Origin: an uncultured Clostridia bacterium
GTDB lineage: Bacteria > Bacillota > Clostridia > Peptostreptococcales > Anaerovoracaceae
Assembly: GCA_938009115.1 (NCBI GenBank)
Contig: CALLHZ010000065.1
Location: 1-26,960 of the forward strand
DNA length: 26,960 bases
Direction: 5' to 3'
The notes under the pieces are model-generated. The model saw nothing but the letters and a program-made list of their open reading frames with translations. It was not told where the DNA came from and made no database searches. The position numbers and the translations under genes are program-made. The stretch's first letter is position 1; each line of letters begins with the position of its first letter. This document shows positions 8,541 to 16,887 of the stretch, piece after piece.

Positions 8541-9723
8541 GGCTGAATGCCCTTTCCAAATCGGCAATGATGTCCTTGGGATCTTCGATGCCTACAGACA
8601 AACGGATCAGGCCGTCGGGCACGCCCATAGCCACCCGCTTTGCCGGGTCGATTTTTCCGTGGGTCATGGTAGCAGGCTGTTCGATCAAAGTATCCAGGTC
8701 GCCAAGACTGACGGCCAGCTTGCACATTTCCACATTATAAAGAACTGCTTTGCCGGCCTCCATGCCGCCCCGGATCACGAAGGAAATCATGCCTCCGTAG
8801 CCCTTGTCTCCCATCATTTTCTTAGCCAAGTCATGATCCGGATGGCTTTCCAATCCGGGGTACATGACGCTTTCCACTTTGGGATTGGCTTCCAGCCAGC
8901 GGGCAACTTCCATGGCGCCCTCGCAGTGCGCTTTCATTCTCAGAGGCAACGTCTTGAGACCTCTGAGCATCAGCCAGCAGCTCAGGGGGCTGGGCACCGG
9001 CCCCAGCTCCTGATAGATGGATCCCCGGATATTGTCCACGAATTTGAACGTGCCGCAGATGCTGCCGCCGATCAGGTCTCCGTGGCCGTTGATATACTTT
9101 GTTGTGCTGTTCACGACGACGTCCGCGCCGTGCTCAAGAGGCCTGTAGAGATATGGCGAACAGAATGTGTTGTCCACGATCAGTGTCAGCCCTTTTTCCT
9201 TGCTCCATTTCCCGATGGACTCAATGTCGTTCAAAGTCATGGATGGATTGCAGATCGTCTCGGTGTAAACGGCTTTTGTCTCCTTTTTCAAGGCTTTTTC
9301 CAGCGTGGCTGCGCTCATGTCGTCCACAAAAGTCACTTCGATCTTCAGTTCTTCGAAGATCTTCGTAAAAAGCGCATAGGTTCCGCCGTATACGGTTTTG
9401 GAGCTGATGATGTGGTCTCCGGGATGAACAAAGCTCAGGATGGCCAGCGAAATAGCCGCCATGCCCGAAGCAGTGATGAGGGCCTGTTCCCCGCCTTCCA
9501 GCATGGCCAGCTTGTCCTGCAGATCGTTCTGCGTCGGGTTTCTGGACCTTCCATAGGTGAAGATGCCTTCCCTTTCGCCTGCAAGATAGCGCTCCAGTTT
9601 ATCTTCCGTCCAGGAGTACGTGCTGGTCATAAACAAAGGCGACACCAGCGCTCCGGTCACGGGATCGCCGTGCTGTCCAGCATGTACGGCCTGGGTGATA
9701 AAGCTTGCTTTTTTTAAATCCAT
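8530..9723 (-). CDS. Cys/Met metabolism PLP-dependent lyase (methionine gamma-lyase/cystathionine gamma-lyase type)
   Basis: 397 residues from ATG 9723, with GGGAGGA upstream. PLP landmarks: Lys209 in N-S-T-T-K-Y-I-N-G-H-G (Schiff base), Asp184 in V-D-N-T-F-C, Tyr57 and Arg59 in Y-G-R-S-R-N-P-T, Tyr112, and the C-terminal S-L-G-D and R-L-S-V-G-I-E-D that bind the substrate carboxylate. Overall wording and length match methionine gamma-lyases. However, the position of the methionine gamma-lyase cysteine (Cys116 of the Pseudomonas enzyme, after Y-G) is Gly114 here, as in cystathionine gamma-lyases. It probably performs alpha,gamma- or alpha,beta-elimination of a sulfur amino acid or analogue. 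It is placed between the dehydrogenase and kinase genes, which is unusual for a housekeeping trans-sulfuration gene. Confidence 0.88.
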   Translation of the reverse strand: MDLKKASFITQAVHAGQHGDPVTGALVSPLFMTSTYSWTEDKLERYLAGEREGIFTYGRSRNPTQNDLQDKLAMLEGGEQALITASGMAAISLAILSFVHPGDHIISSKTVYGGTYALFTKIFEELKIEVTFVDDMSAATLEKALKKETKAVYTETICNPSMTLNDIESIGKWSKEKGLTLIVDNTFCSPYLYRPLEHGADVVVNSTTKYINGHGDLIGGSICGTFKFVDNIRGSIYQELGPVPSPLSCWLMLRGLKTLPLRMKAHCEGAMEVARWLEANPKVESVMYPGLESHPDHDLAKKMMGDKGYGGMISFVIRGGMEAGKAVLYNVEMCKLAVSLGDLDTLIEQPATMTHGKIDPAKRVAMGVPDGLIRLSVGIEDPKDIIADLERAFSHVK

Positions 9724-9748
9724 GATATTCCTCCCTGATCCTGGCGGA

Positions 9749-10822
9749 TCATTCATTGATACGTATCAGTACTTTAACATGTTGGCTGGAATGGCGGATC
9801 AGTTCTTCGAACCCTTCCTCCACCAGATCCTCCAGCAGGATCTCTTTGGTGATCAGCTCATCAGCATGGATTTTGCCCGCCGCCATATATTCAAGCGTCT
9901 CGCCGATCTCGTTCACATGGGCCTGAGAAGTGAATATCCTTCGTTCAGCTTCCTGCAGGGTATTCAAATCCACTGTCGGAGGCTTTTCAAAGACGCCCAT
10001 CACCATGATGATGCCACCGGGCTTGCAGGCGGGAATGCACAGGCCCATTGTTTCCTGAGTGCCGGCGCATTCGTAGACCACGTCGGCCAGATCTCCGCTG
10101 CTCCAGACCTCCAGAAAATCCATAAAATCTTTCTGCGCAGCGTTCAGATACACGCCCCCGATGGATTCGACCAAAGAACGTTTGTGCTCGCTGCGACCCA
10201 CGACCAGAATATCTTTAGCTCCTGCCAATTTTGCGCCGTACAGCGCGCCGATCCCGATGATGCCCGCGCCCACCACCACGGCCCGCTTCCCGAACAGATC
10301 GCCGGCCAGGTGTGTGGCATGGAGCCCACAGGCCAGGGGTTCGGCCACGGCGGCTTGCCGCTGGGTGACACCTTCGGGGATGCGAAAAACTTTATCGGCA
10401 TCCACCGTAAGATACTCTGCAAAGCAGCCGTCATCGCCTACGCCGACAAAACCGAGCTTTCGGCAAATATTGTAACGGCCGCTCCGGCACATTTCACAGG
10501 TGCCGCACGCGAGGCTGCCGTTGGCGGTGACCGGTTCGCCCAAAGCATACTGCTTGACATTTTTGCCGAAAGCGGCTACTGTGCCGGAAAACTCATGCCC
10601 GATAATCAAAGGCGCCGTGCGTCCTGTCAGACGGTGAGGCTTAAAAGTCGGAATGAAATTCGGACCCACATATTCGTGCCGGTCGGTTCCGCATATCCCG
10701 GCATAGTCCACGCGGATCAGGATCTGATCCGGACCCGGTACAGGAACAGGAACCTCCTGGATCCGTACGTCTTTATGACCGTGCCACACTGCAGCCTTCA
10801 TCGTATCGTTCTTTGCGTTCAC
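9749..10822 (-). CDS. Zinc-dependent medium-chain alcohol/polyol dehydrogenase
   Basis: MDR-family dehydrogenase (threonine, sorbitol or butanediol dehydrogenase group). From the GTG at 10822 it has 357 residues. Catalytic zinc residues: Cys44 (G-I-C-G-T-D) and His76-Glu77 (G-H-E-F). Structural zinc cysteines: 106, 109, 112 and 120. The Rossmann loop V-G-A-G-I-I-G-I-G is followed by V-V-G-R-S-E-H-K-R. The usual acidic residue after the second strand is absent and an arginine is present, which hints at NADP(H) rather than NAD (inference). Start choice: AGGTGG (10828-10833) lies 5 nt before GTG 10822, whereas the family-typical M-K-A-A-V start at 10801 has no clear ribosome site. The stop of the upstream gene (10833) overlaps the ribosome site. 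Likely role: oxidation or reduction of a sugar, polyol or aldol product in the operon pathway. Confidence 0.88.
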   Translation of the reverse strand: MNAKNDTMKAAVWHGHKDVRIQEVPVPVPGPDQILIRVDYAGICGTDRHEYVGPNFIPTFKPHRLTGRTAPLIIGHEFSGTVAAFGKNVKQYALGEPVTANGSLACGTCEMCRSGRYNICRKLGFVGVGDDGCFAEYLTVDADKVFRIPEGVTQRQAAVAEPLACGLHATHLAGDLFGKRAVVVGAGIIGIGALYGAKLAGAKDILVVGRSEHKRSLVESIGGVYLNAAQKDFMDFLEVWSSGDLADVVYECAGTQETMGLCIPACKPGGIIMVMGVFEKPPTVDLNTLQEAERRIFTSQAHVNEIGETLEYMAAGKIHADELITKEILLEDLVEEGFEELIRHSSQHVKVLIRINE

Positions 10823-10832
10823 GATTTCCACC

Positions 10833-11855
10833 TTATTGCTTGTATTCATATTCCAGCGGTTCTCCCGCCAGATAATGCTTTACGTCGGTGACGAACTGGC
10901 GGGTATGATTGGTGATCGCGTCCCAGGTCGCGCCGGCGATATGAGGCGTGATCACGACCCTGTCACCCATTTCAAAATAGGGATGATCGCTGGCGATAGG
11001 CTCGCTGTTGAACACGTCGATGCCGGCACCGGCGATCTCGCCGTCGCGCAGAGCCTGGATCAGCGCTTCCTCGTCAATGACCGCCCCCCGGGATGTGTTG
11101 ATCAGAAACGCGGTCTTTTTCATTTTCTTGAAAATTTTCGCGTTCATGATTTTTTCTGTTGCGGGGCTGTCCTTCAGGTGCACCGTAATGATATCGGAAC
11201 GCTCCGCCAATTCTTCCAGGGGAAGAAGCTCAATGTAATCGGGCAGCATATCCTGGGTAAGGAATGGATCGCAGCCCAATACAGTGCAGCCAAAAGCATG
11301 GCACAAGGCTCCGACTCTCCTGCCGATGCCGCCGCACCCCACAATGCCTACGGTATGGCCTTTCAGCTGAAAACCCTTGTAGGTGACATAGGGGCTTTCC
11401 GTTCCTGTAGACCAGGTAACATCCCGTTTGACGCTTTCACTTTCCTTATTTGACATGGCCTCAGCCACGAAAATCCCGTTGTGAAGATCCCTGAATGCAA
11501 AGGATACTTTTCTGGAGACGCTCAGCATCAGCGCCATGGTAAATTCTGCGGCGCTGTCGCTGTTGCGGTCTACTGCATAGCTCACTTTAATACCTTTTTT
11601 CGCCGCATAGCGGGTATCTACATTGACAGGCGTCGCCCGGGTGCAAACGATCATTCCCAAATTCGGCGCAGCATCGATCACCTCTTTTGTCACGGGATCA
11701 TAGCTGGTGACCAGCACGTCCTTGTCAGCCACCATCCGCTTCATATCGTCCACAGACAGGATCGCCCTGTCTTCCGCATACTGAATGTCCAGGTATTGTT
11801 CCAGCTCTTTTGCTACTTCGTAGTCCATTTCCGCGGATACAAATGCTTTTTTCAT
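10833..11855 (-). CDS. D-2-hydroxyacid dehydrogenase (NAD-dependent)
   Basis: 340 residues, start ATG 11855 with AGGAGG upstream. The two-domain D-isomer-specific fold is indicated by the nucleotide loop G173-C-G-G-I-G178 with Asp196 at the end of the second strand (NAD preference). The full catalytic set is Arg256 (N-T-S-R-G-A), Glu285 (D-V-F-N-S-E-P) and His305 (I-T-P-H-I-A-G-A-T). The family covers glycerate, phosphoglycerate, lactate and related 2-hydroxyacid or 2-oxoacid interconversions. In this operon, just after a class II aldolase, it could reduce or oxidise a two- to four-carbon hydroxyacid released from the substrate (inference). It lies 9 nt after the aldolase stop. Confidence 0.92.
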   Translation of the reverse strand: MKKAFVSAEMDYEVAKELEQYLDIQYAEDRAILSVDDMKRMVADKDVLVTSYDPVTKEVIDAAPNLGMIVCTRATPVNVDTRYAAKKGIKVSYAVDRNSDSAAEFTMALMLSVSRKVSFAFRDLHNGIFVAEAMSNKESESVKRDVTWSTGTESPYVTYKGFQLKGHTVGIVGCGGIGRRVGALCHAFGCTVLGCDPFLTQDMLPDYIELLPLEELAERSDIITVHLKDSPATEKIMNAKIFKKMKKTAFLINTSRGAVIDEEALIQALRDGEIAGAGIDVFNSEPIASDHPYFEMGDRVVITPHIAGATWDAITNHTRQFVTDVKHYLAGEPLEYEYKQ

Positions 11856-11864
11856 TTCGACCTC

Positions 11865-12539
11865 CTATATCTCATCGTGCTCTTCGATCCGGCGTCCGTA
11901 ATTCTTGAACCGCTCGATCATGTGTTCCATTTCCTCCTGGGGAAGCAGGACGGGATCGCCCAGGGAACCCATGGACATTGCGCGGCAATAGATTTGACAG
12001 CACAGCTCGATTTCTTCCGTGACGGCGAAGGCGTCGTTCAGATTTGCGCCGCCTGCCAGCAGGCCGTGATTGGCCAGGAGCACCGCCTTTTTTCCCTGCA
12101 TCGCTTCGTAAGCATTCTTGGCCAGCGCCACGGTCCCGTAGGTGGCATATTCCGCACAAGGAACGCAAAGGCCGCCAAAGGCCACCAGATAGTGTATGGC
12201 GGGAAGCGGTTTGCGAAAGCAGGACAGTGTGGCCGCATACGGCGTATGCGTGTGGATAATGGCATTCAGGTCAGTACGGTATTTGTAGAAAATGCGGTGC
12301 ATATCGCACTCGCTGGAGGGGATCGCCTCGCTGTCCCTGATGTCACCCGTGATGACGTCCAGCAAGACGATGTCTTTGGGTTTGATTTGCGCATAAGGGA
12401 TCGCAGAAGGCGTGATCGCCATGAGGCCGCTTTCCCGGTCGCAGGCGCTGAAGTTGCCGCCCGTCCCCGTGGTAAGGCCCTCCCGGATCGCGGACAGTCC
12501 GCATTCGATCAACTCTTCCCTCAATGATTTCAACAGCAT
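11865..12539 (-). CDS. Class II aldolase (FucA/AraD family), first gene of the operon
   Basis: 224 residues, start ATG 12539 with AGAGGAA upstream. Zinc ligands and catalytic residue follow the L-fuculose-phosphate aldolase pattern: Glu77 in S-S-E-C-D-M-H, His97 and His99 in I-I-H-T-H-T-P, and His158 in A-N-H-G-L. T-G-T-G-G-N at 24-29 is the phosphate-binding segment. Expected reaction: retro-aldol cleavage of a phosphorylated ketose to dihydroxyacetone phosphate and an aldehyde; ribulose-5-phosphate 4-epimerases are the main alternative. It is the promoter-proximal gene of the run down to position 1. Together with the FGGY kinase it outlines a phosphorylation-then-cleavage route. Exact substrate unknown. 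Confidence 0.92.
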   Translation of the reverse strand: MLLKSLREELIECGLSAIREGLTTGTGGNFSACDRESGLMAITPSAIPYAQIKPKDIVLLDVITGDIRDSEAIPSSECDMHRIFYKYRTDLNAIIHTHTPYAATLSCFRKPLPAIHYLVAFGGLCVPCAEYATYGTVALAKNAYEAMQGKKAVLLANHGLLAGGANLNDAFAVTEEIELCCQIYCRAMSMGSLGDPVLLPQEEMEHMIERFKNYGRRIEEHDEI

Positions 12540-12557
12540 ACAGTTCCTCTTTCTTCG

Positions 12558-12608
12558 TCGACAGACGTATTGTTTTCCAAGGGGAATTATACTATAGACG
12601 TGCGTCGA
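12558..12608. promoter_or_regulatory. Candidate operator pair, inverted TCGACnnACGT repeats
   Basis: TCGACAGACGT on the plus strand (12558-12568) and TCGACGCACGT on the minus strand (12598-12608) match at 9 of 11 positions, with centres 40 bp apart. One copy lies in the promoter spacer and the other covers the expected early transcribed region. Each is partly palindromic (CGTC-GACA-GACG and GACG-TG-CGTC). This is what a repressor binding two sites would need, but no regulator gene is visible nearby. Confidence 0.4.
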
Positions 12609-12615
12609 TAGGCAA
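12586..12615 (-). promoter_or_regulatory. Sigma-70/A promoter of the aldolase-amidohydrolase operon
   Basis: On the minus strand, -35 TTGCCT (12610-12615) and a perfect -10 TATAAT (12586-12591) are separated by 18 bp, leaving a leader of about 40 nt before the aldolase ATG at 12539. It is the only good promoter seen for the operon. Inverted copies of an 11-bp motif flank the -10 and are listed separately. Confidence 0.75.
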
Positions 12616-12617
12616 AT

Positions 12618-12648
12618 TTGAACAACGGTTCAAGGCATTAACCGTTGT
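12618..12648. other. Overlapping inverted repeats between the RND gene and the operon promoter
   Basis: A perfect 9-bp inverted repeat (ACAACGGTT 12622-12630, AACCGTTGT 12640-12648) includes the end of the RND coding region and its TAA stop. A second perfect repeat, TTGAAC-AACG-GTTCAA (12618-12633), overlaps it and abuts the -35 box. There is no T tract, so neither is a standard terminator. The second could be an activator or repressor site. Confidence 0.45.
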
Positions 12649-15600
12649 CCTCCGCCTGATCTTCTTCGGCCCATTGCATTTCCAATGCCTTGATCCGCTG
12701 CCGCCGCGCTTTACGCTTCTCCTCGCGCAGCATCTTACGCTCGTCGATCATCGAATAGATCGCAGGCACCAAGACAAGCGTAATGGCTGTGGAAGCGGTG
12801 AGCCCGCCGATGATGGAAATCCCCATGGGCGCCAGCATCTCTCCGCCCTCGCCGATACCAAGAGAGAGCGGGATCATGCCGATACAAGTCGTTGCGGAAG
12901 TCATGAGGATCGGCCGCAACCGAAGCTTTCCGGCCATGACCAGCGCCTCGGTCTTCCCCAGTTCCGCTTCGTTATTGCGTATAAATTCAACCAAAAGGAT
13001 CGAATTGTTCACTACGATACCTACCAGCATGATCAGGCCCAGGAATGAGGTCATCGACAAGGCGACACCGGTCACGAACATGGCCAGGAAAGCGCCGCTC
13101 ATGGCGAAGGGCACCGCCATCATGACGATAATGGCCATGAGAGGCGATTCAAACTGCGCAGCCAGAAGCAGGAACACAAGGGCGATGGAGACGATCAAGG
13201 CCTTTGCCAGGCTCCCGAAAGCGCTGACCATTTCTGACGCCAATCCGGACATTTCGTGATGATATCCGTCCGGGAAGGCATAGCTCGCCACAACCTGTTC
13301 CATGGCAGTGGATGCGCCCTCCAGATCGCTTCCGACCACTTCAGCATTGATGGTGATGTAATTCTGCTGGTTGTAACGATTGATCACCGAAGGTGCGTTG
13401 TCGTATTCAAACGTAGCGATTTGTCCGATGGCTACAGGCATTCCATAACTTCCAGTGACGACGATCTGTTTCATGTTCTCCACGGAACTTCCGTAATCGT
13501 CCCGCAAAGAAAGATTGACTTCGATATCTTCCCCATCGATGGTGACATCCGTCGCCTTGACCCCGGAGAGAGAGGAAGAAAGTCCGTTAGCCAGCTGATA
13601 GGCGGTAATGCCGTAATGCGCCGCGGCATTGCGGTTGATCAGTACCCGTATCTCAGGGTTCCCTTCCTTGACATCAAGCTCCGCATGAGCGATTTCCGGA
13701 AGCGCTGTGATCCGCTCTAAAAGCTGATTTCCAATGACCTCCAGTGTTGTGTAGTCTTTGCCGAGGATCATCAGGCTGATATCGTTGCTTCCAAACATGG
13801 ATGTAATGGAAGAATCCGCCGAAACAGTCAACTTTGCGCCGGAGAGCTCGGCAAGATGGTCCCGGATATCTGCAGCGACTTCTTTGCTGCTGCGATTCCT
13901 GTCGCTCCGATCCACCAGCGTGACCGTCAGTCCTGCATTCTGGTTCATGGACATCATGCTGACGCCCTGCGTACTCATGGATACGTGCTCCAGCTCCGGC
14001 AATGACAGCACATAATTTTCTATTTCGGCCATCGTCGCGTCTTTATCAGACAGTGCTGTACCGTAAGGGACTTCCACATCGATGGAGACGATCCCTTCGT
14101 CGGTTTGCGGCAGCAGTTCCCATCCCACAAAAACCAGAAGCACGGAAGAGATCAGAAAAGCCCAGACAGACCAGAGCAGTATTTTTTTTCTCATGGTCAG
14201 AGCCTTCCGGATCAGTATTTCATATCCCTCGGTGATGCGTTCCAGATATACCGCAAAACGCGGCACCAGTTTGTAGATATAACGCTTTTCACCGATCCGC
14301 AGATAGGTGGTGGAAATATTGCCCCGCAGCAGCTTGGAGCAGAGCATAGGCACAACAGTCAAGGCGACGAACAGGGAAGCCATCAGGGAGATGATCATCG
14401 TGAAGCAGAATTCCGAAAACATCATGGATGCCATGCCTTCGGTCAACGCGATGGGCAAAAACACCATGACAGTCGTCAGCGTAGAAGCCAGGATCGCCAG
14501 AAAGATCTCGGCAGACCCTTTTTCGGAGGCTTCTTCCGCAGAATGCGCCTGGGTCCGCAGACGAAAGATATTTTCCAGCACGACGATGGAGTTGTCCACC
14601 AGCATGCCCACCGCCAGCGTAAGGGCGCTGAGCGTTACCAGATTCAGCGTAATGTTCCGCAGACTCATCACCGCAAAGGTCGCCAGCAGCGAAACCGGTA
14701 TGGAAATGGCGATCACCAACGTGCTTTTGATATTGCGCAGGAAGAGAAACACTACGAAAACAGCTAGAAGACCGCCGGTCAAAGCAGCCTGAGCGACAGA
14801 AGAAATCGAGCTGTTGATGAAATCAGCCTGATCATACCCGATGGAGAAATTAAGCTCCGGATAAGTCTTCTCCAGCTCTTTCAGTTCTTTGTTCAACCCC
14901 TTGGAAACCTGTACGGTATTGGCGTCCGATTGCTTGGAGACCATGATCCCGATAGCGGTCTGGCCATCGATCCTTGTGATGGATTCGACCTCCTTGATTC
15001 CTTTGGTAATGGTGGCCACATCGCCCAGCCGAAGGATGCTGCGGTCTGACACGGTGATGGGCAGATTCATCAACTCGTCAACAGAAGAAAACTCTCCCAG
15101 CGTCCGCACGATCACCTGAGTATCGCCCTTGGACACATCGCCGCTGGGCAGATTGATATTTTCTGCGGCAAGGATCTGAGAAACAGTGCTCAGGGTCAAT
15201 CCGTAGCCAAGCAGGCTTTCCTGACTGAATTGGATCGCGATCTCTTCTTCAACACCGCCATAAGCAGAAACCGAAGCCACGCCGGCGCTCCGTTCAAAAT
15301 ACGGTACGACCTGATCTTCCACGCGTCTTGTCAATTCCTCCAGCGGAATATCGGCAGACACATAGATCTGCATCACCGGCATCGTATTCATATCCAGCTT
15401 CATCACCAGCGGATCGCCGACCCCTTCGGGTAGGTAGTCGGAGATAAGCGCGATCTTTTCGCGCATGTTCAGCGCCGCAAAATCCATGTCCGTATCCATC
15501 TGGAATGCGATGACCACGACCGACATGCCTTCCATGGAATAAGACATCATCTCGTCCAAACCTTCCACAGAGGCAAGAGACTGTTCCACCGGGGCGGTGA

Positions 15601-15793
15601 CCATGGTCTCCACCTCTTCCGGGGATGCGTTGGAATAGTTTGTGATCACCATCGCCACAGGAAGCTCGATGTTCGGCATCAGATCCCTGGGGATACCCAG
15701 GATCGCCGAGATCCCAAGGACCACCACGATCAGCGTGACCATGATCGTGGCCACCGGCCTTCGGATCGTAATTTTCGACAGACTCCACTTCAT
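12638..15793 (-). CDS. RND-family efflux pump, inner-membrane subunit (SwrC/AcrB-like)
   Basis: 1051 residues, full RND length. The order is a short cytoplasmic start, TM1 (about 15-33), a large extracytoplasmic loop, TM2-6 (about 335-490), TM7 (about 540), a second loop, and TM8-12 near the C-terminus, followed by a basic tail. The TM4 proton-relay motif reads L-V-D400-N401-S-I-V-V-L-E-N, so the second aspartate of AcrB is Asn. The TM10 segment reads V-V-N-N-S-I-L-L-V-E-F, with Asn where AcrB has the essential lysine; this is normal for SwrC-type pumps. Proton-driven export of drugs, surfactants or lipids is expected. Its ATG overlaps the adaptor stop by 4 nt (ATGA, 15790-15793). No outer-membrane channel gene is present, consistent with a Gram-positive-type cell or a separately encoded channel. 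Confidence 0.95.
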   Translation of the reverse strand: MKWSLSKITIRRPVATIMVTLIVVVLGISAILGIPRDLMPNIELPVAMVITNYSNASPEEVETMVTAPVEQSLASVEGLDEMMSYSMEGMSVVVIAFQMDTDMDFAALNMREKIALISDYLPEGVGDPLVMKLDMNTMPVMQIYVSADIPLEELTRRVEDQVVPYFERSAGVASVSAYGGVEEEIAIQFSQESLLGYGLTLSTVSQILAAENINLPSGDVSKGDTQVIVRTLGEFSSVDELMNLPITVSDRSILRLGDVATITKGIKEVESITRIDGQTAIGIMVSKQSDANTVQVSKGLNKELKELEKTYPELNFSIGYDQADFINSSISSVAQAALTGGLLAVFVVFLFLRNIKSTLVIAISIPVSLLATFAVMSLRNITLNLVTLSALTLAVGMLVDNSIVVLENIFRLRTQAHSAEEASEKGSAEIFLAILASTLTTVMVFLPIALTEGMASMMFSEFCFTMIISLMASLFVALTVVPMLCSKLLRGNISTTYLRIGEKRYIYKLVPRFAVYLERITEGYEILIRKALTMRKKILLWSVWAFLISSVLLVFVGWELLPQTDEGIVSIDVEVPYGTALSDKDATMAEIENYVLSLPELEHVSMSTQGVSMMSMNQNAGLTVTLVDRSDRNRSSKEVAADIRDHLAELSGAKLTVSADSSITSMFGSNDISLMILGKDYTTLEVIGNQLLERITALPEIAHAELDVKEGNPEIRVLINRNAAAHYGITAYQLANGLSSSLSGVKATDVTIDGEDIEVNLSLRDDYGSSVENMKQIVVTGSYGMPVAIGQIATFEYDNAPSVINRYNQQNYITINAEVVGSDLEGASTAMEQVVASYAFPDGYHHEMSGLASEMVSAFGSLAKALIVSIALVFLLLAAQFESPLMAIIVMMAVPFAMSGAFLAMFVTGVALSMTSFLGLIMLVGIVVNNSILLVEFIRNNEAELGKTEALVMAGKLRLRPILMTSATTCIGMIPLSLGIGEGGEMLAPMGISIIGGLTASTAITLVLVPAIYSMIDERKMLREEKRKARRQRIKALEMQWAEEDQAEDNG

Positions 15794-16887
15794 TCTGCGT
15801 CCTCCACCACGTGGACCTGCACGCCGGGCACCACAAAATGCTGGCCGGAATAGATGACCCGTTCGCCTTCCTCCAGCCCGGATACGATCTGAACGATCGT
15901 TCCGTTGTCAACCCCTGCAACGACCTCCCGCAGCTCCGGCACATCCTCAGGACCAAGAACGACGACCTCCGCCCGCCCATCGCGTATGATCACCGATTCT
16001 GAAGGCACGCACAGAGCCTCCTGGATTTCCTCGGACACCAGGCGGACTTCCGCGAACATTCCGGCAAACAGCGCCTCGTCCGGCGCCATGGTGACCGTCA
16101 CAGGATAAGTGAGCATCCCCATGGACGGAATCGGGGAAAAAGCAGTGATCGTTCCGGGAAACTCCTTCCCAAGGCTGTCGATATATACCTGTACGGCTTC
16201 GCCGACCTCTACCGATTGAGCCAGTACTTCGCTGACGGTCGTTTCGATAATGAGCTCGTCCACATCAGCCACCGAGCCTGCTGCGGCGCCTCCGGCGATG
16301 CTCCCCACCGTTACATTCAAGGCGGTGACATAGCCGTCGATGGGTGATGTCACAGTAAAGTTCGCATACGCGTCCGAAGCCATATTCAATGATTCCCGTG
16401 CCGCGGCATACTGGGCCTTGGCTGCTTCGTAATCCTGAAGGGAAACTGCGCCTTCGCGGTACAGCAGTTCCATCCGGGCAAAGGTAGACGCAACGGCGTT
16501 GTAAGCTTCCTTTGCCTGACTGTACGTGGCCCCCACCTGCCCTTTATCGATTTCAAAGAGGACGTCGCCTTTGGATACACGGTCACCGACCTTTACGTAA
16601 ACAGCCGTGACCTGACCGGAGCCCAAAGGCACCAAAGCGACTTCCTCCACCGGCTTCAGACGCCCTGTAACCGGAGAAATCAAATCGATGGGCTCATACC
16701 GGGCTTCCGTGACGAGCACATTGACAGCCGGCTCCGCTTCTTTGACTTCCGGCACCAGAAAAAACTTGCCGGCCCGATACAACACCAACAAGGCGAACAA
16801 AATCCCAAGGATACTCACGATCCGGTGATTTTTCCAAAATGATCGGATCGCATCACGCTTATTCCTTTTACCGTTTTCCATCTCCAT
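15790..16887 (-). CDS. RND efflux periplasmic adaptor (membrane fusion protein)
   Basis: About 365 residues from ATG 16887; an ATG at 16881 is equally possible, and a TTG at 16911 is unlikely because it lies deep in the preceding gene. A single N-terminal membrane anchor (I-V-S-I-L-G-I-L-F-A-L-L-V-L-Y) follows a basic stretch. Then come a lipoyl-like half-motif (G-S-G-Q-V-T-A-V-Y-V-K-V-G-D-R-V), an alpha-helical hairpin rich in Ala, Glu and Tyr (about 115-180), the second lipoyl half (V-T-S-P-I-D-G-Y-V) and beta-barrel and membrane-proximal domains. It couples the RND pump to the cell exterior. The start overlaps the C_GCAxxG_C_C gene (stop at 16868) and the stop overlaps the pump gene, so the three are translationally linked. 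Confidence 0.92.
   Translation of the reverse strand: MEMENGKRNKRDAIRSFWKNHRIVSILGILFALLVLYRAGKFFLVPEVKEAEPAVNVLVTEARYEPIDLISPVTGRLKPVEEVALVPLGSGQVTAVYVKVGDRVSKGDVLFEIDKGQVGATYSQAKEAYNAVASTFARMELLYREGAVSLQDYEAAKAQYAAARESLNMASDAYANFTVTSPIDGYVTALNVTVGSIAGGAAAGSVADVDELIIETTVSEVLAQSVEVGEAVQVYIDSLGKEFPGTITAFSPIPSMGMLTYPVTVTMAPDEALFAGMFAEVRLVSEEIQEALCVPSESVIIRDGRAEVVVLGPEDVPELREVVAGVDNGTIVQIVSGLEEGERVIYSGQHFVVPGVQVHVVEDAE

Noticed and set aside
8539..10891. Open plus-strand frames of about 390-420 codons opposite the PLP lyase and alcohol dehydrogenase
   Set aside because: Same reason: the minus-strand genes have complete catalytic motifs, and the antisense translations are rich in His, Arg and Cys with no family resemblance.
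12638..15793. Inactivating mutations in the RND proton relay (Asn for Asp and Asn for Lys relative to AcrB)
   Set aside because: The same substitutions are normal in SwrC-like pumps, so they do not indicate a broken gene.
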